From assembly GCA_019119745.1 (NCBI GenBank), contig DWWI01000052.1, positions 1-39,924 on the forward strand: a stretch of DNA of 39,924 bases. The letters run 5' to 3'. Every line of letters begins with the position of its first letter. The first letter of the stretch is position 1. Under the pieces are notes generated by a model, which searched no databases, was not told the origin of the DNA, and worked only from the letters and a program-made list of their open reading frames with translations. Position numbers and translations under genes: made by a program. This DNA comes from Candidatus Mediterraneibacter gallistercoris (GTDB taxonomy: Bacteria > Bacillota_A > Clostridia > Lachnospirales > Lachnospiraceae). Of this stretch, positions 17,544 through 24,790 are shown piece after piece.

Positions 17544-18644
17544 CTACTCCATTTCCTCAAGGCGTGACAGCGCCGCAGCCACTACCTTGTCCATATCATA
17601 GTATTTATAATCTCCCAGCCTTCCGCCGAAGATCACATTTTCTTCCTTCTCCGCAAGTTTCTTATACTCGGCAAAAAGAGCATTATTCTTCTCGTCATTG
17701 ACCGGATAATAAGGCTCCATGCCTACGCTCCATTCAGAAGAATATTCTCTGGAGATGACTGTCTTTTCCTGTTTTCCAAACTCAAAGTGCTTGTGCTCGA
17801 TGACACGGGTATACGGAACTTCTCTGTCCGTATAGTTCACAACCGCATTCCCCTGATAGTTATCGCAGTCCAGAACTTCTGTTTCAAACCGGACGGAACG
17901 GTATTCCAGAGCGCCAAGCTTATAGCCGAAATATTCATCGATCATTCCTGTAAAGATGATCTTGTCCGCGATATCCGGGTTTTCTTTCCTGAACTCAAAG
18001 AAATCCGTGCCAGTGCGCACTTCCGTGCCCTCCAGCATCTTTTCCACAATCGCGGTATATCCTCCGATCGGGATTCCCTGATATCCGTCGTTAAAATAGT
18101 TGTTGTCATAGATAAAACGGAATGGAAGCCTCTTGATGATAAAAGCTGGAAGCTCTGTGCACTTTCTTCCCCACTGCTTCTCTGTATATCCCTTGATCAG
18201 CTTTTCATAGATATCCCGTCCGCCAAGGAACAGCGCCTGTTCCTCCAGATTCTTCGGCTCCGTGATCCCTGCCTCTCTGCGCTGTCTTTCTATGATCTCC
18301 TTTGCCTCCTGAGGCGTCCGGATTCCCCACATCTTGCTGAACGTATTCATATTGAACGGCAGGTTGTAGAGCTCGTCCTTATACACTGCCACCGGGGAGT
18401 TGATATAATTGTTGAACTCAGCAAACTGGTTCATGTAGTCCCATATTTTCTTATCTGACGTATGGAAGATATGCGCTCCGTATTTGTGTACATGGATCCC
18501 TTCAATATCTTCACAGTAAATATTTCCCGCAATGTGATCCCTGCGGTCGATCACAAGACACTTTTTTCCTTTCTTCCCCAGTTCGTACGCCATCACCGCT
18601 CCGTAAAGTCCGGCTCCGACGATCAGATAATCATATTTCTTCAT
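17544..18644 (-). CDS. glf: UDP-galactopyranose mutase
   Basis: FAD enzyme that interconverts UDP-galactopyranose and UDP-galactofuranose for cell-surface galactofuran. The 366-residue protein starts MKKYDYLIVGAGLYGAV, the GxGxxG dinucleotide fold. Other family blocks are DRRDHIAGNIY, HKYGAHIFHTSDK, NLPFNMNTFSKMWG, KQWGRKCTELPAFIIKRLPFR, and GRLGDYKYYDMDKV near the C terminus. The start at 18644 was chosen over the longer frame (18743) because it has an AGAGAGG site and begins at the conserved fold. It stands alone with its own terminator, not within a visible polysaccharide cluster. Confidence 0.96.
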   Translation of the reverse strand: MKKYDYLIVGAGLYGAVMAYELGKKGKKCLVIDRRDHIAGNIYCEDIEGIHVHKYGAHIFHTSDKKIWDYMNQFAEFNNYINSPVAVYKDELYNLPFNMNTFSKMWGIRTPQEAKEIIERQRREAGITEPKNLEEQALFLGGRDIYEKLIKGYTEKQWGRKCTELPAFIIKRLPFRFIYDNNYFNDGYQGIPIGGYTAIVEKMLEGTEVRTGTDFFEFRKENPDIADKIIFTGMIDEYFGYKLGALEYRSVRFETEVLDCDNYQGNAVVNYTDREVPYTRVIEHKHFEFGKQEKTVISREYSSEWSVGMEPYYPVNDEKNNALFAEYKKLAEKEENVIFGGRLGDYKYYDMDKVVAAALSRLEEME

Positions 18645-18904
18645 ATCATACCTCTCTTTTGCGGTACAGATTTTTTCTTTACACTGTACCTGATTTTTAT
18701 CTATCATATCATTTTTTCTCTTCTTTTTCCAAAAAGTCATCATTTTTCGTTACTTTTGTGTATAAATTACATTTTTTCATTTACAAATTGGTTATTATGC
18801 ACTAAACTGGTAATAACGGCGGGATTTTCCCGCATGCCGTTTACGGGCAGATGCTTTTCGGTCCGAAAGGCACTTTGAAATATATATCACGGAGGTAACT
18901 GATC

Positions 18905-20137
18905 ATGAAAGGAAATGTTATAGTAGGACAGTCAGGCGGCCCCACCGCTGCCATCAATTCCAGCCTTGCCGGCGTGTACCGCACAGCCAAAGACCGCGGC
19001 GCCGCAAAGGTATATGGAATGCTGCACGGGATCCAGGGGCTTCTTCAGGAGAGATACATCGATCTGTCCGAGTACATCACCAATGAACTGGACGCAGAAC
19101 TTCTCAAAAGAACACCTGCTGCCTTCTTGGGTTCCTGCCGCTACAAGCTTCCTGAGATTCACCAGGACCAGGCAGTTTACGAGAAGATCTTTGGTATCCT
19201 TGATAAACTGAACATCGAGGCGTTTATCTATATCGGCGGAAATGATTCTATGGATACGATCAAAAAACTGTCCGATTACGCCATCGTAACCGGACATCCG
19301 ACCCGCTTTATCGGATGCCCGAAGACCATAGATAATGATCTTGCCCTGACAGACCATACGCCCGGATACGGAAGCGCCGCAAAATATATCGGAACTTCCG
19401 TCAAAGAGATCATCCGCGACAGCTTCTGTCTGGAATATGAGAAGGGACTTGTCTCCATTGTTGAGATCATGGGAAGAAATGCAGGCTGGCTTACCGGTGC
19501 TGCCGCTCTTGCAAAAGGCGAGGACTGCTCCGGACCGGATCTGATCTACCTTCCGGAGCTTCCCTTTGACATCGAAGCTTTCGGCGCAAAGGTAAAAGAA
19601 CTCCTGTCAAAAAAATCGTCCGTTGTCGTTGCTGTTTCCGAGGGAATCCGTCTGGAAGACGGCCGCTATGTGTGCGAGCTCGGGCAGAGCATAGACTTTG
19701 TGGACGCATTCGGACATAAACAGCTCTCCGGAACAGCAAATTATCTTGCAAGCTATATTGCCGGCGAGATCGGATGCAAGACCCGCTCCATCGAGCTCAG
19801 CTCGCTGCAGCGTTCCGCTTCCCACTGTGCATCCCGTGTAGATATCCTGGAAGCCTATCAGGTAGGAGGTGCCGCAGTCAAGGCAGCCGACGAAGGGGAT
19901 TCCGGAAAGATGGTGGTACTCAAGAGACTTTCCGACGATCCGTACCAGAGCGGAACGGAAGTCAAGGATGTCCACAAGATCGCAAATGATGAAAAACTTG
20001 TTCCCCGTGAATGGGTAAACGAAGACGGCTCTTATGTAACAGATGAGTTTGTCAGCTATGTACGCCCGCTGATCCAGGGCGATGTTTCTCCTGTAATGGT
20101 TGACGGAATACCGCGTCATCTTTACCGCCAGCTGTAG
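18905..20137 (+). CDS. Phosphofructokinase, probably pyrophosphate-dependent
   Basis: Phosphorylates fructose 6-phosphate in glycolysis. At 410 residues it is longer than the ATP-type PfkA (about 320). The N-terminal GQSGGPTAAINSSLAG and IEIMGRNAGWL-like block (VEIMGRNAGWLTGAA) are of the PPi class. At the donor site it has GGNDS (111-115), giving Asp where ATP enzymes have Gly, and CPKTIDND (139-145), giving Lys at the site that is usually Gly in ATP enzymes. Both changes are the recognised marks of pyrophosphate specificity. The ATG follows CGGAGGTAACTG. A strong terminator follows. If so, the reaction is reversible and spares ATP. Confidence 0.9.
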   Translation: MKGNVIVGQSGGPTAAINSSLAGVYRTAKDRGAAKVYGMLHGIQGLLQERYIDLSEYITNELDAELLKRTPAAFLGSCRYKLPEIHQDQAVYEKIFGILDKLNIEAFIYIGGNDSMDTIKKLSDYAIVTGHPTRFIGCPKTIDNDLALTDHTPGYGSAAKYIGTSVKEIIRDSFCLEYEKGLVSIVEIMGRNAGWLTGAAALAKGEDCSGPDLIYLPELPFDIEAFGAKVKELLSKKSSVVVAVSEGIRLEDGRYVCELGQSIDFVDAFGHKQLSGTANYLASYIAGEIGCKTRSIELSSLQRSASHCASRVDILEAYQVGGAAVKAADEGDSGKMVVLKRLSDDPYQSGTEVKDVHKIANDEKLVPREWVNEDGSYVTDEFVSYVRPLIQGDVSPVMVDGIPRHLYRQL

Positions 20138-20165
20138 GAATTTTCAGACATCCTCTGGATTTATT

Positions 20166-20215
20166 CCGGGAGAGTCCAGCGGCACAATGCCTGAGGACTC
20201 TCCCGGTTTTTATTT
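20166..20215 (+). terminator. Rho-independent terminator of the phosphofructokinase gene
   Basis: CCGGGAGAGTCC and GGACTCTCCCGG form a 12-bp stem, followed by TTTTTATTT, 28 bp after the stop. Confidence 0.93.
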
Positions 20216-20269
20216 CTGCTGTTATCTGCTCTGATCACACACAATTCCTGAGGCTTTGCATTTAACACC

Positions 20270-20298
20270 TTGAACCGTCGGGCTCCAGACGTTATACT
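20270..20298 (+). promoter_or_regulatory. Promoter of pyrC
   Basis: TTGAAC (20270-20275), a 17-bp spacer and TATACT (20293-20298) lie 47 bp before the pyrC start. No anti-terminator or PyrR-like leader is visible in this short untranslated region. Confidence 0.65.
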
Positions 20299-20344
20299 TA
20301 TTGCAGAAAAACAGAACAGAATAACAGAAATACAGGAGGAAACT

Positions 20345-21613
20345 ATGATCATTAAAAATACACTTTTAATCGATCCGGCCACACGCACATCGCGAAAATG
20401 CGATATCCGGATCAGCGACGGCCTTTTCCGTGAGATCGGGGATAATCTCAGCCCGGCTCCGCAGGAGGAAACACTCCCTGCAGAAGGGCTTGTGGCCTCT
20501 CCCGGCCTCATCGATACCCACGTTCACTTCCGTGATCCGGGATTCACTCATAAAGAGAACCTGCACACAGGCTCCCTTGCCGCAGCTGCCGGAGGATTCA
20601 CTTCCGTTATCTGCATGGCAAACACCTCCCCTGTCGTGGACAATGTACAGACGATCTCCGATATTCTCAGCAGAAGCCGCGAAGAGAAGATCCATATATT
20701 CCAGGCAGCATCCGTGTCCCTCGGACTGAAAGGGCAGGAACTGACAGATATGGATGCCCTCGCCGATGCCGGAGCGTGCGGTTTTACAGATGACGGAATT
20801 CCGCTTCGAAACGCCGCATTCTTATACGAAGCAATGCGGAAGGCCGCAGAGCTGGACATGCCGATCAGCCTTCACGAGGAGGACCCTTCCTTTATTAAAA
20901 ATAACGGGATCAACCACGGTCCCGTCTCCGACGAGCTGGGAATCTATGGTTCTCCCTCTGTCGCCGAAGAATCCCTGGTTGCCCGGGACTGCCTGCTGGC
21001 ACTTCGCTCCGGAGCCCACACGGTGATCCAGCATATCAGCTCCGGACTCTCCGTAGAGATCGTGCGGATGTATAAGGCACTTGGCGCAAATCTTCACGCG
21101 GAAGCCACGCCTCACCACTTTACTCTCACGGATGATGCTGTCCTGAAATACGGCACGCTGGCAAAGATGAATCCGCCTTTGCGTACGGAAGAAGACCGGC
21201 AGGCGATCATCGCCGGGCTGGCCGACGGCACCATAGATATCATCGCCACAGATCACGCCCCGCACAGCCAGGAGGAAAAAAGCCGTTCAATCACTGCCGC
21301 CCCGAGCGGCATCATCGGTCTGGAGACTTCCCTCGCCCTGGGTATCACGTCTCTTGTACGCCCCGGCCATCTGAGCCTGATGCAGCTTCTGGAAAAGATG
21401 ACCGTTAATCCGGCAGAACTTTATCACCTTCCGAGCGGACGGATCGAGATCGGAAAAGCGGCCGATCTGGTCCTCTTCGATCCCGAGGAGCATTGGACGC
21501 CGACAGAATACCGCTCCATGTCCTCCAACTCCCCATTCACAGGATGGGAGCTGTACGGAAAGATAAAATATACGGTCTGCGGTGGAAAGATCGCATACAG
21601 CGATCAGAACTGA
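20345..21613 (+). CDS. pyrC: Dihydroorotase, class I
   Basis: Zinc enzyme that cyclises carbamoyl aspartate to dihydroorotate in pyrimidine synthesis. The 422-residue protein has the metal motif DTHVHFRDPGFTHKE at about residues 58-72, GTIDIIATDHAPHSQEEK with the catalytic Asp, and the C-terminal amidohydrolase fold ending GGKIAYSDQN. The start is ATG 20345 after ACAGGAGGAAACT; an upstream in-frame TTG (20270) overlaps the promoter and is rejected. No other pyrimidine genes are adjacent. Confidence 0.95.
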   Translation: MIIKNTLLIDPATRTSRKCDIRISDGLFREIGDNLSPAPQEETLPAEGLVASPGLIDTHVHFRDPGFTHKENLHTGSLAAAAGGFTSVICMANTSPVVDNVQTISDILSRSREEKIHIFQAASVSLGLKGQELTDMDALADAGACGFTDDGIPLRNAAFLYEAMRKAAELDMPISLHEEDPSFIKNNGINHGPVSDELGIYGSPSVAEESLVARDCLLALRSGAHTVIQHISSGLSVEIVRMYKALGANLHAEATPHHFTLTDDAVLKYGTLAKMNPPLRTEEDRQAIIAGLADGTIDIIATDHAPHSQEEKSRSITAAPSGIIGLETSLALGITSLVRPGHLSLMQLLEKMTVNPAELYHLPSGRIEIGKAADLVLFDPEEHWTPTEYRSMSSNSPFTGWELYGKIKYTVCGGKIAYSDQN

Positions 21614-21674
21614 AGCTGACCGTCTGAAAATTTCAGGAGGCAAAATACACCAAATAATATCGACAGATCACAAC

Positions 21675-21706
21675 GGGGCAGACTCTTTATCTTAAGAGTC
21701 TGCCCC
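21675..21706. terminator. Hairpin between convergent pyrC and copA
   Basis: GGGGCAGACTCTT and AAGAGTCTGCCCC form a perfect 13-bp stem with a six-base loop, midway between two convergent genes. T-runs are weak on both sides, so it probably serves both directions. Confidence 0.7.
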
Positions 21707-21755
21707 GCCGGCTTCTGTTTCACCGTTTTCAGAAAATTCTTGTTTATTCGATTGT

Positions 21756-21965
21756 CTATTCAATCCCTGTCACCTTGTAATCCTGATCTTCCACTGTCTT
21801 TTTCAGCGTATCGTTATCGATCTCTGCATTCAGAGTGACAACTGCTGTCCCTGCCGTATGGCTTACTTCCGCTGAATCCACCTGAGACAGAGCTTCCAGT
21901 GCTTTCTTTACTCTTGCCTCACAGTGCCCGCACATCATTCCTTCGATCTTCATTGTTTTCTGCAT
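21756..21965 (-). other. Possible separately translated CopZ-like chaperone within copA
   Basis: In the copA frame, the final domain is preceded by GGAGGAAACAGAA then ATG (21965), an ideal ribosome site with 8-nt spacing. Translation from here gives a 69-residue protein of exactly CopZ length, MQKTMKIEG followed by MMCGHC, with the two copper-binding cysteines. It could be the relic of a once separate copZ gene fused by loss of copA's stop codon, or a real second start. I cannot tell which. Confidence 0.55.
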
Positions 21966-24281
21966 TTCTGTTTCCTCCTGTTTTTCATGAATTTTGATCT
22001 TTTTATCTTTTCTCGCGTCATGCATGTTAAACCAGTTAAGTCTTAGCGCATTGGTCACCACACAGAAGCTGGAAAGACTCATTGCCGCAGCCCCGAACAT
22101 GGGGTTTAACTGCCACCCGAACAGTGGGATCCACACCCCCCCTGCAAGGGGAATGCCGATCACATTGTAGAAGAACGCCCAGAACAGATTTTCATGGATA
22201 TTCCGAAGCGTCGCACGGCTCATCCTTATCGCTGCCGGCACATCGCTTAAACGGCTCTTCATCAGAACGACGTCTGCCGCGTCTATGGCGATATCAGTTC
22301 CTGCACCGATGGCAATCCCGATATCCGCTCTGGTCAATGCCGGGGCATCATTTATTCCGTCGCCTACCATGGTAACTTTTCCTTTCTTCTTAAGCGAACG
22401 GATCACCGTCTCTTTCCCGTCAGGAAGGACACCCGCAATAACTTCATCAACTCCCGCCTGCGCGCCGATAGCCTTTGCAGTGCGCTCGTTGTCACCTGTC
22501 AGCATGACCACATGGATTCCCATATTCTGAAGTTCCCTGACTGCCTGAGGACTGTCCTCTTTGATAACGTCCGCAACAGCGATAATTCCGATCAGGCGCC
22601 CGTTCCTGCTGAAGAACAGGGGCGTCTTTCCTTCCTCTGCAAGTTCCTCCGCTTTCTTCTTTGTCTCATCTGGTATCTCTGCTTTTTCTTCGATAAACTT
22701 CAGGTTTCCGCCTGAAAGTTCATCCTCTCCCAGCTTTCCTGACAGACCGTTCCCGGGCACAGCCTGGAAATCTTCTGTCTCTGAGGAAAGTCTAATCCCT
22801 GCCTCCTCTGCTTTTACGAGGATCGCATGAGCCAGAGGATGCTCGCTTTTCTTCTCCAGGGCATAGGCGTTCGTGAGAAGTTCTTCTTCGCTTACTCCTT
22901 CTGCCGGAATCATATCAGTCACTCTGGGCTCGCCGCTGGTGATCGTCCCTGTCTTATCCAGCGCAACGATCTGTGTCTTTCCTGTCTCCTCCAGGGAAAC
23001 TGCGGTCTTAAACATGATCCCGTTCTTCGCGCCCATTCCATTGCCCACCATGATAGCCACCGGAGTGGCAAGTCCCAGCGCACAGGGACAACTGATCACG
23101 AGCACGGAGATTCCCCGCGCCAGAGCAAATCCGACGGTCTGTCCGGCGATCAGCCATACTGCTGTTGTGACCACTGCAATGGCAATGACTGCGGGAACAA
23201 ATACTCCGGATACCCGGTCGGCGATCTTGGCGATCGGCGCCTTTGTAGCCGCCGCATCACTTACCATCTGTATGATCTGGGAAAGGGTCGTATCCTCCCC
23301 CACTCTCGTGGCCTCACAACGGATAAATCCGGAATGGTTCAGTGTAGCCGCGGACACCGGATCTCCCGGTTTCTTATCCACCGGAATACTCTCTCCGGTC
23401 AGTGCGGACTCATTCACTGCACTGGATCCTTCCAGGACGATACCATCCACGGGTATATTTTCTCCCGGCCGGACCACGAAAACGTCGCCTTTACGCACCT
23501 GATCTACAGGGACTTCCGTCTCAACACCGTTCCTGATGATCACCGCCGTCTTCGGAGCCAGTTTCATCAGGCTCTTCAACGCGTCCGTCGTCTTTCCCTT
23601 TGAGCGGGCCTCCAGCATCTTTCCCACTGTGATCAGCGTCAGTATCATTGCCGCCGATTCAAAGTAGAACTCATGCATATAGGACATCACGCCCGCCATG
23701 TCACCTCTCGTCTGAGCGTCCGTCATAGCAAACAGTGCATAGGTGCTGTATCCGTAGGATGCTCCGGCTCCAAGCGCCACAAGGGTATCCATATTCGGCG
23801 CCCCATGGAGCAGCCCTTTAAACCCGCTGATAAAAAACTTCTGGTTGATGACCATGATGACCGTTGTGAGCAGCAGCTGGATCAGCCCCATCGCCACATG
23901 ATTTCCTTCCAGAAAAGACGTGACCGGCCAGTTCCACATCATGTGTCCCATAGAAAAATACATCAGCGGGATCAGAAAACACAGTGATGCGATCAAGCGC
24001 CGTTTCATCTTCGGCGTCTCTGTATCCTTCAGAGAATCTGCTGCCGACATGGCTGCCGACTGAGTTCCTCCGTTTTTTTCCGCTCCTTTTTCCGACGCGC
24101 CGTATCCTGCGTTTTCCACTGCGGCAATGATATCCGCCGGTGCAGCTGTTCCCTCCACTCCCATTGAGTTGGTCAGCAGGCTGACTGAACAGGACGTGAC
24201 GCCGGGCACTTTGGACACAGCCTTTTCCACCCTGGCGCTGCATGCCGCGCAGCTCATTCCAGTTACATTATATTGTTCCAT
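21756..24281 (-). CDS. copA: Copper-exporting P1B-type ATPase with a C-terminal CopZ-like domain
   Basis: Exports Cu+ from the cytosol. The 841-residue protein starts with a heavy-metal-associated domain (GMSCAACSARVEKAV, residues 8-22), then eight helices with the transport motif SCPCALGLATP, phosphorylation site DKTGTITSGEP, HP motif (KKSEHPLAHAI) and ATP hinge GDGINDAPALTRADIG. Final helices contain NVIGIPLAGGVW and MSLSSFCVVTNALRLN, typical of CopA. After a linker a second metal-binding domain follows (MKIEGMMCGHCEARVKKALE, residues 772-841). Copper ATPases commonly have one or more such domains at the N terminus; a C-terminal one is rare and looks like a fused CopZ. It is 15 bp downstream of csoR with a GGAGGGAG site. 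Confidence 0.96.
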   Translation of the reverse strand: MEQYNVTGMSCAACSARVEKAVSKVPGVTSCSVSLLTNSMGVEGTAAPADIIAAVENAGYGASEKGAEKNGGTQSAAMSAADSLKDTETPKMKRRLIASLCFLIPLMYFSMGHMMWNWPVTSFLEGNHVAMGLIQLLLTTVIMVINQKFFISGFKGLLHGAPNMDTLVALGAGASYGYSTYALFAMTDAQTRGDMAGVMSYMHEFYFESAAMILTLITVGKMLEARSKGKTTDALKSLMKLAPKTAVIIRNGVETEVPVDQVRKGDVFVVRPGENIPVDGIVLEGSSAVNESALTGESIPVDKKPGDPVSAATLNHSGFIRCEATRVGEDTTLSQIIQMVSDAAATKAPIAKIADRVSGVFVPAVIAIAVVTTAVWLIAGQTVGFALARGISVLVISCPCALGLATPVAIMVGNGMGAKNGIMFKTAVSLEETGKTQIVALDKTGTITSGEPRVTDMIPAEGVSEEELLTNAYALEKKSEHPLAHAILVKAEEAGIRLSSETEDFQAVPGNGLSGKLGEDELSGGNLKFIEEKAEIPDETKKKAEELAEEGKTPLFFSRNGRLIGIIAVADVIKEDSPQAVRELQNMGIHVVMLTGDNERTAKAIGAQAGVDEVIAGVLPDGKETVIRSLKKKGKVTMVGDGINDAPALTRADIGIAIGAGTDIAIDAADVVLMKSRLSDVPAAIRMSRATLRNIHENLFWAFFYNVIGIPLAGGVWIPLFGWQLNPMFGAAAMSLSSFCVVTNALRLNWFNMHDARKDKKIKIHEKQEETEMQKTMKIEGMMCGHCEARVKKALEALSQVDSAEVSHTAGTAVVTLNAEIDNDTLKKTVEDQDYKVTGIE

Positions 24282-24296
24282 CTCTCTCCCTCCTGT

Positions 24297-24470
24297 CTAC
24301 TTCATCAGCTTCTGTAGGGTCAGTACCAGCTCATCGATGGTTTCTTCTTTTCCGTCCCGTATGTCGTTTGCCACACAGGTTCGGATATGATTCGCCGGCA
24401 GTACCCTGTTGAAACTGTTCAGCGCCGCGTTCACCGCAGAGACCTGTATGAGGATATCCGGAACAGACAT
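24297..24470 (-). CDS. csoR: Short CsoR-family copper-sensing repressor, N terminus missing
   Basis: A 57-residue protein starting MSVPDILIQVSAVNAALNSF with a GGAGGAG site 9 nt before ATG 24470. The family is usually 85-100 residues, beginning with a long helix bearing the first copper ligand. Here the body is clear (ANHIRTCVANDIRDG, EETIDELVLTLQKLMK), with ligand His and Cys in HIRTC, but the Cys normally just before PDIL is Val. The upstream frame reads through the promoter, so no longer protein is plausible. In the +1 frame the ribosome-site region encodes MEEKNNVC directly before the shared sequence, hinting at a single-base insertion in a former longer gene. Either a decayed or an unusually short repressor. 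Confidence 0.75.
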   Translation of the reverse strand: MSVPDILIQVSAVNAALNSFNRVLPANHIRTCVANDIRDGKEETIDELVLTLQKLMK

Positions 24471-24505
24471 TGTTTTTCTCCTCCATGCATCCACCTCTTG
24501 CACAA

Positions 24506-24520
24506 ACCCCCACGGGGTAT
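24506..24520 (-). promoter_or_regulatory. Second CsoR-type operator
   Basis: ATACCCCGTGGGGGT on the minus strand, in the leader downstream of the -10. The CCCC-N2-GGGG core matches the copper-repressor operator shape. Confidence 0.65.
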
Positions 24521-24536
24521 TATTCTTTACAGCGAC

Positions 24537-24565
24537 ATTATATACCCTTAAGGGGTATATTGCAA
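24537..24565 (-). promoter_or_regulatory. csoR-copA promoter with an operator filling its spacer
   Basis: Minus strand: -35 TTGCAA (24560-24565), exactly 17 bp, -10 TATAAT (24537-24542). The spacer and flanking bases form the palindrome TATACCC-TTAA-GGGGTATA (24541-24559), a typical CsoR-operator shape. A bound repressor would block RNA polymerase directly. Confidence 0.88.
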
Positions 24566-24591
24566 GCATTATTTTTGAATTTTCCCGTCAA

Positions 24592-24680
24592 ACAATCACC
24601 GGAAGTGCCCAAAGGCACATTCCGGGATTGTAAGCGGTCGCCAAGGTCTCGGGCACGCCCGGACTTTGGCTCGTCGCCGT
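24592..24680. repeat. Tandem hairpins of unknown role
   Basis: First: ACAATC-CCGGAA-GTGCC pairs with GGCAC-TTCCGG-GATTGT (24592-24631; 17 bp with two bulges). Second: CGGTCGCCAAGGTC pairs imperfectly with GACTTTGGCTCGTCGCCG (24634-24680). GC-rich, between two same-strand operons. Candidates are a REP-like element or a small RNA; no coding sense seen. Confidence 0.5.
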
Positions 24681-24681
24681 T

Positions 24682-24751
24682 GCAAAAAACAAGGGATCAT
24701 ACTTCCGTATATTCTCCCGTTCCCGGGAAAATATCCCTCTGTATGATCCCT
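24682..24751 (-). terminator. Terminator of the FtsX-type ABC operon
   Basis: AGGGATCATAC and GTATGATCCCT (24692-24702, 24741-24751) form an 11-bp stem with an inner AATATTTTCC/GGGAGAATAT-like stem; on the minus strand it ends in TTGTTTTTTG. Confidence 0.8.
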
Positions 24752-24790
24752 CGACTGTTATTTAAAAACTCTGCCTTTTCTGAACGGTTC

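Noticed and set aside
20270..20344. Upstream extension of pyrC
   Set aside because: It runs through the promoter; the internal ATG has a strong GGAGG site and begins the conserved fold.
24331..24513. 60-residue frame at csoR
   Set aside because: Alternative frame of csoR. Useful only as a trace of a possible single-base insertion (MEEKNNVC).
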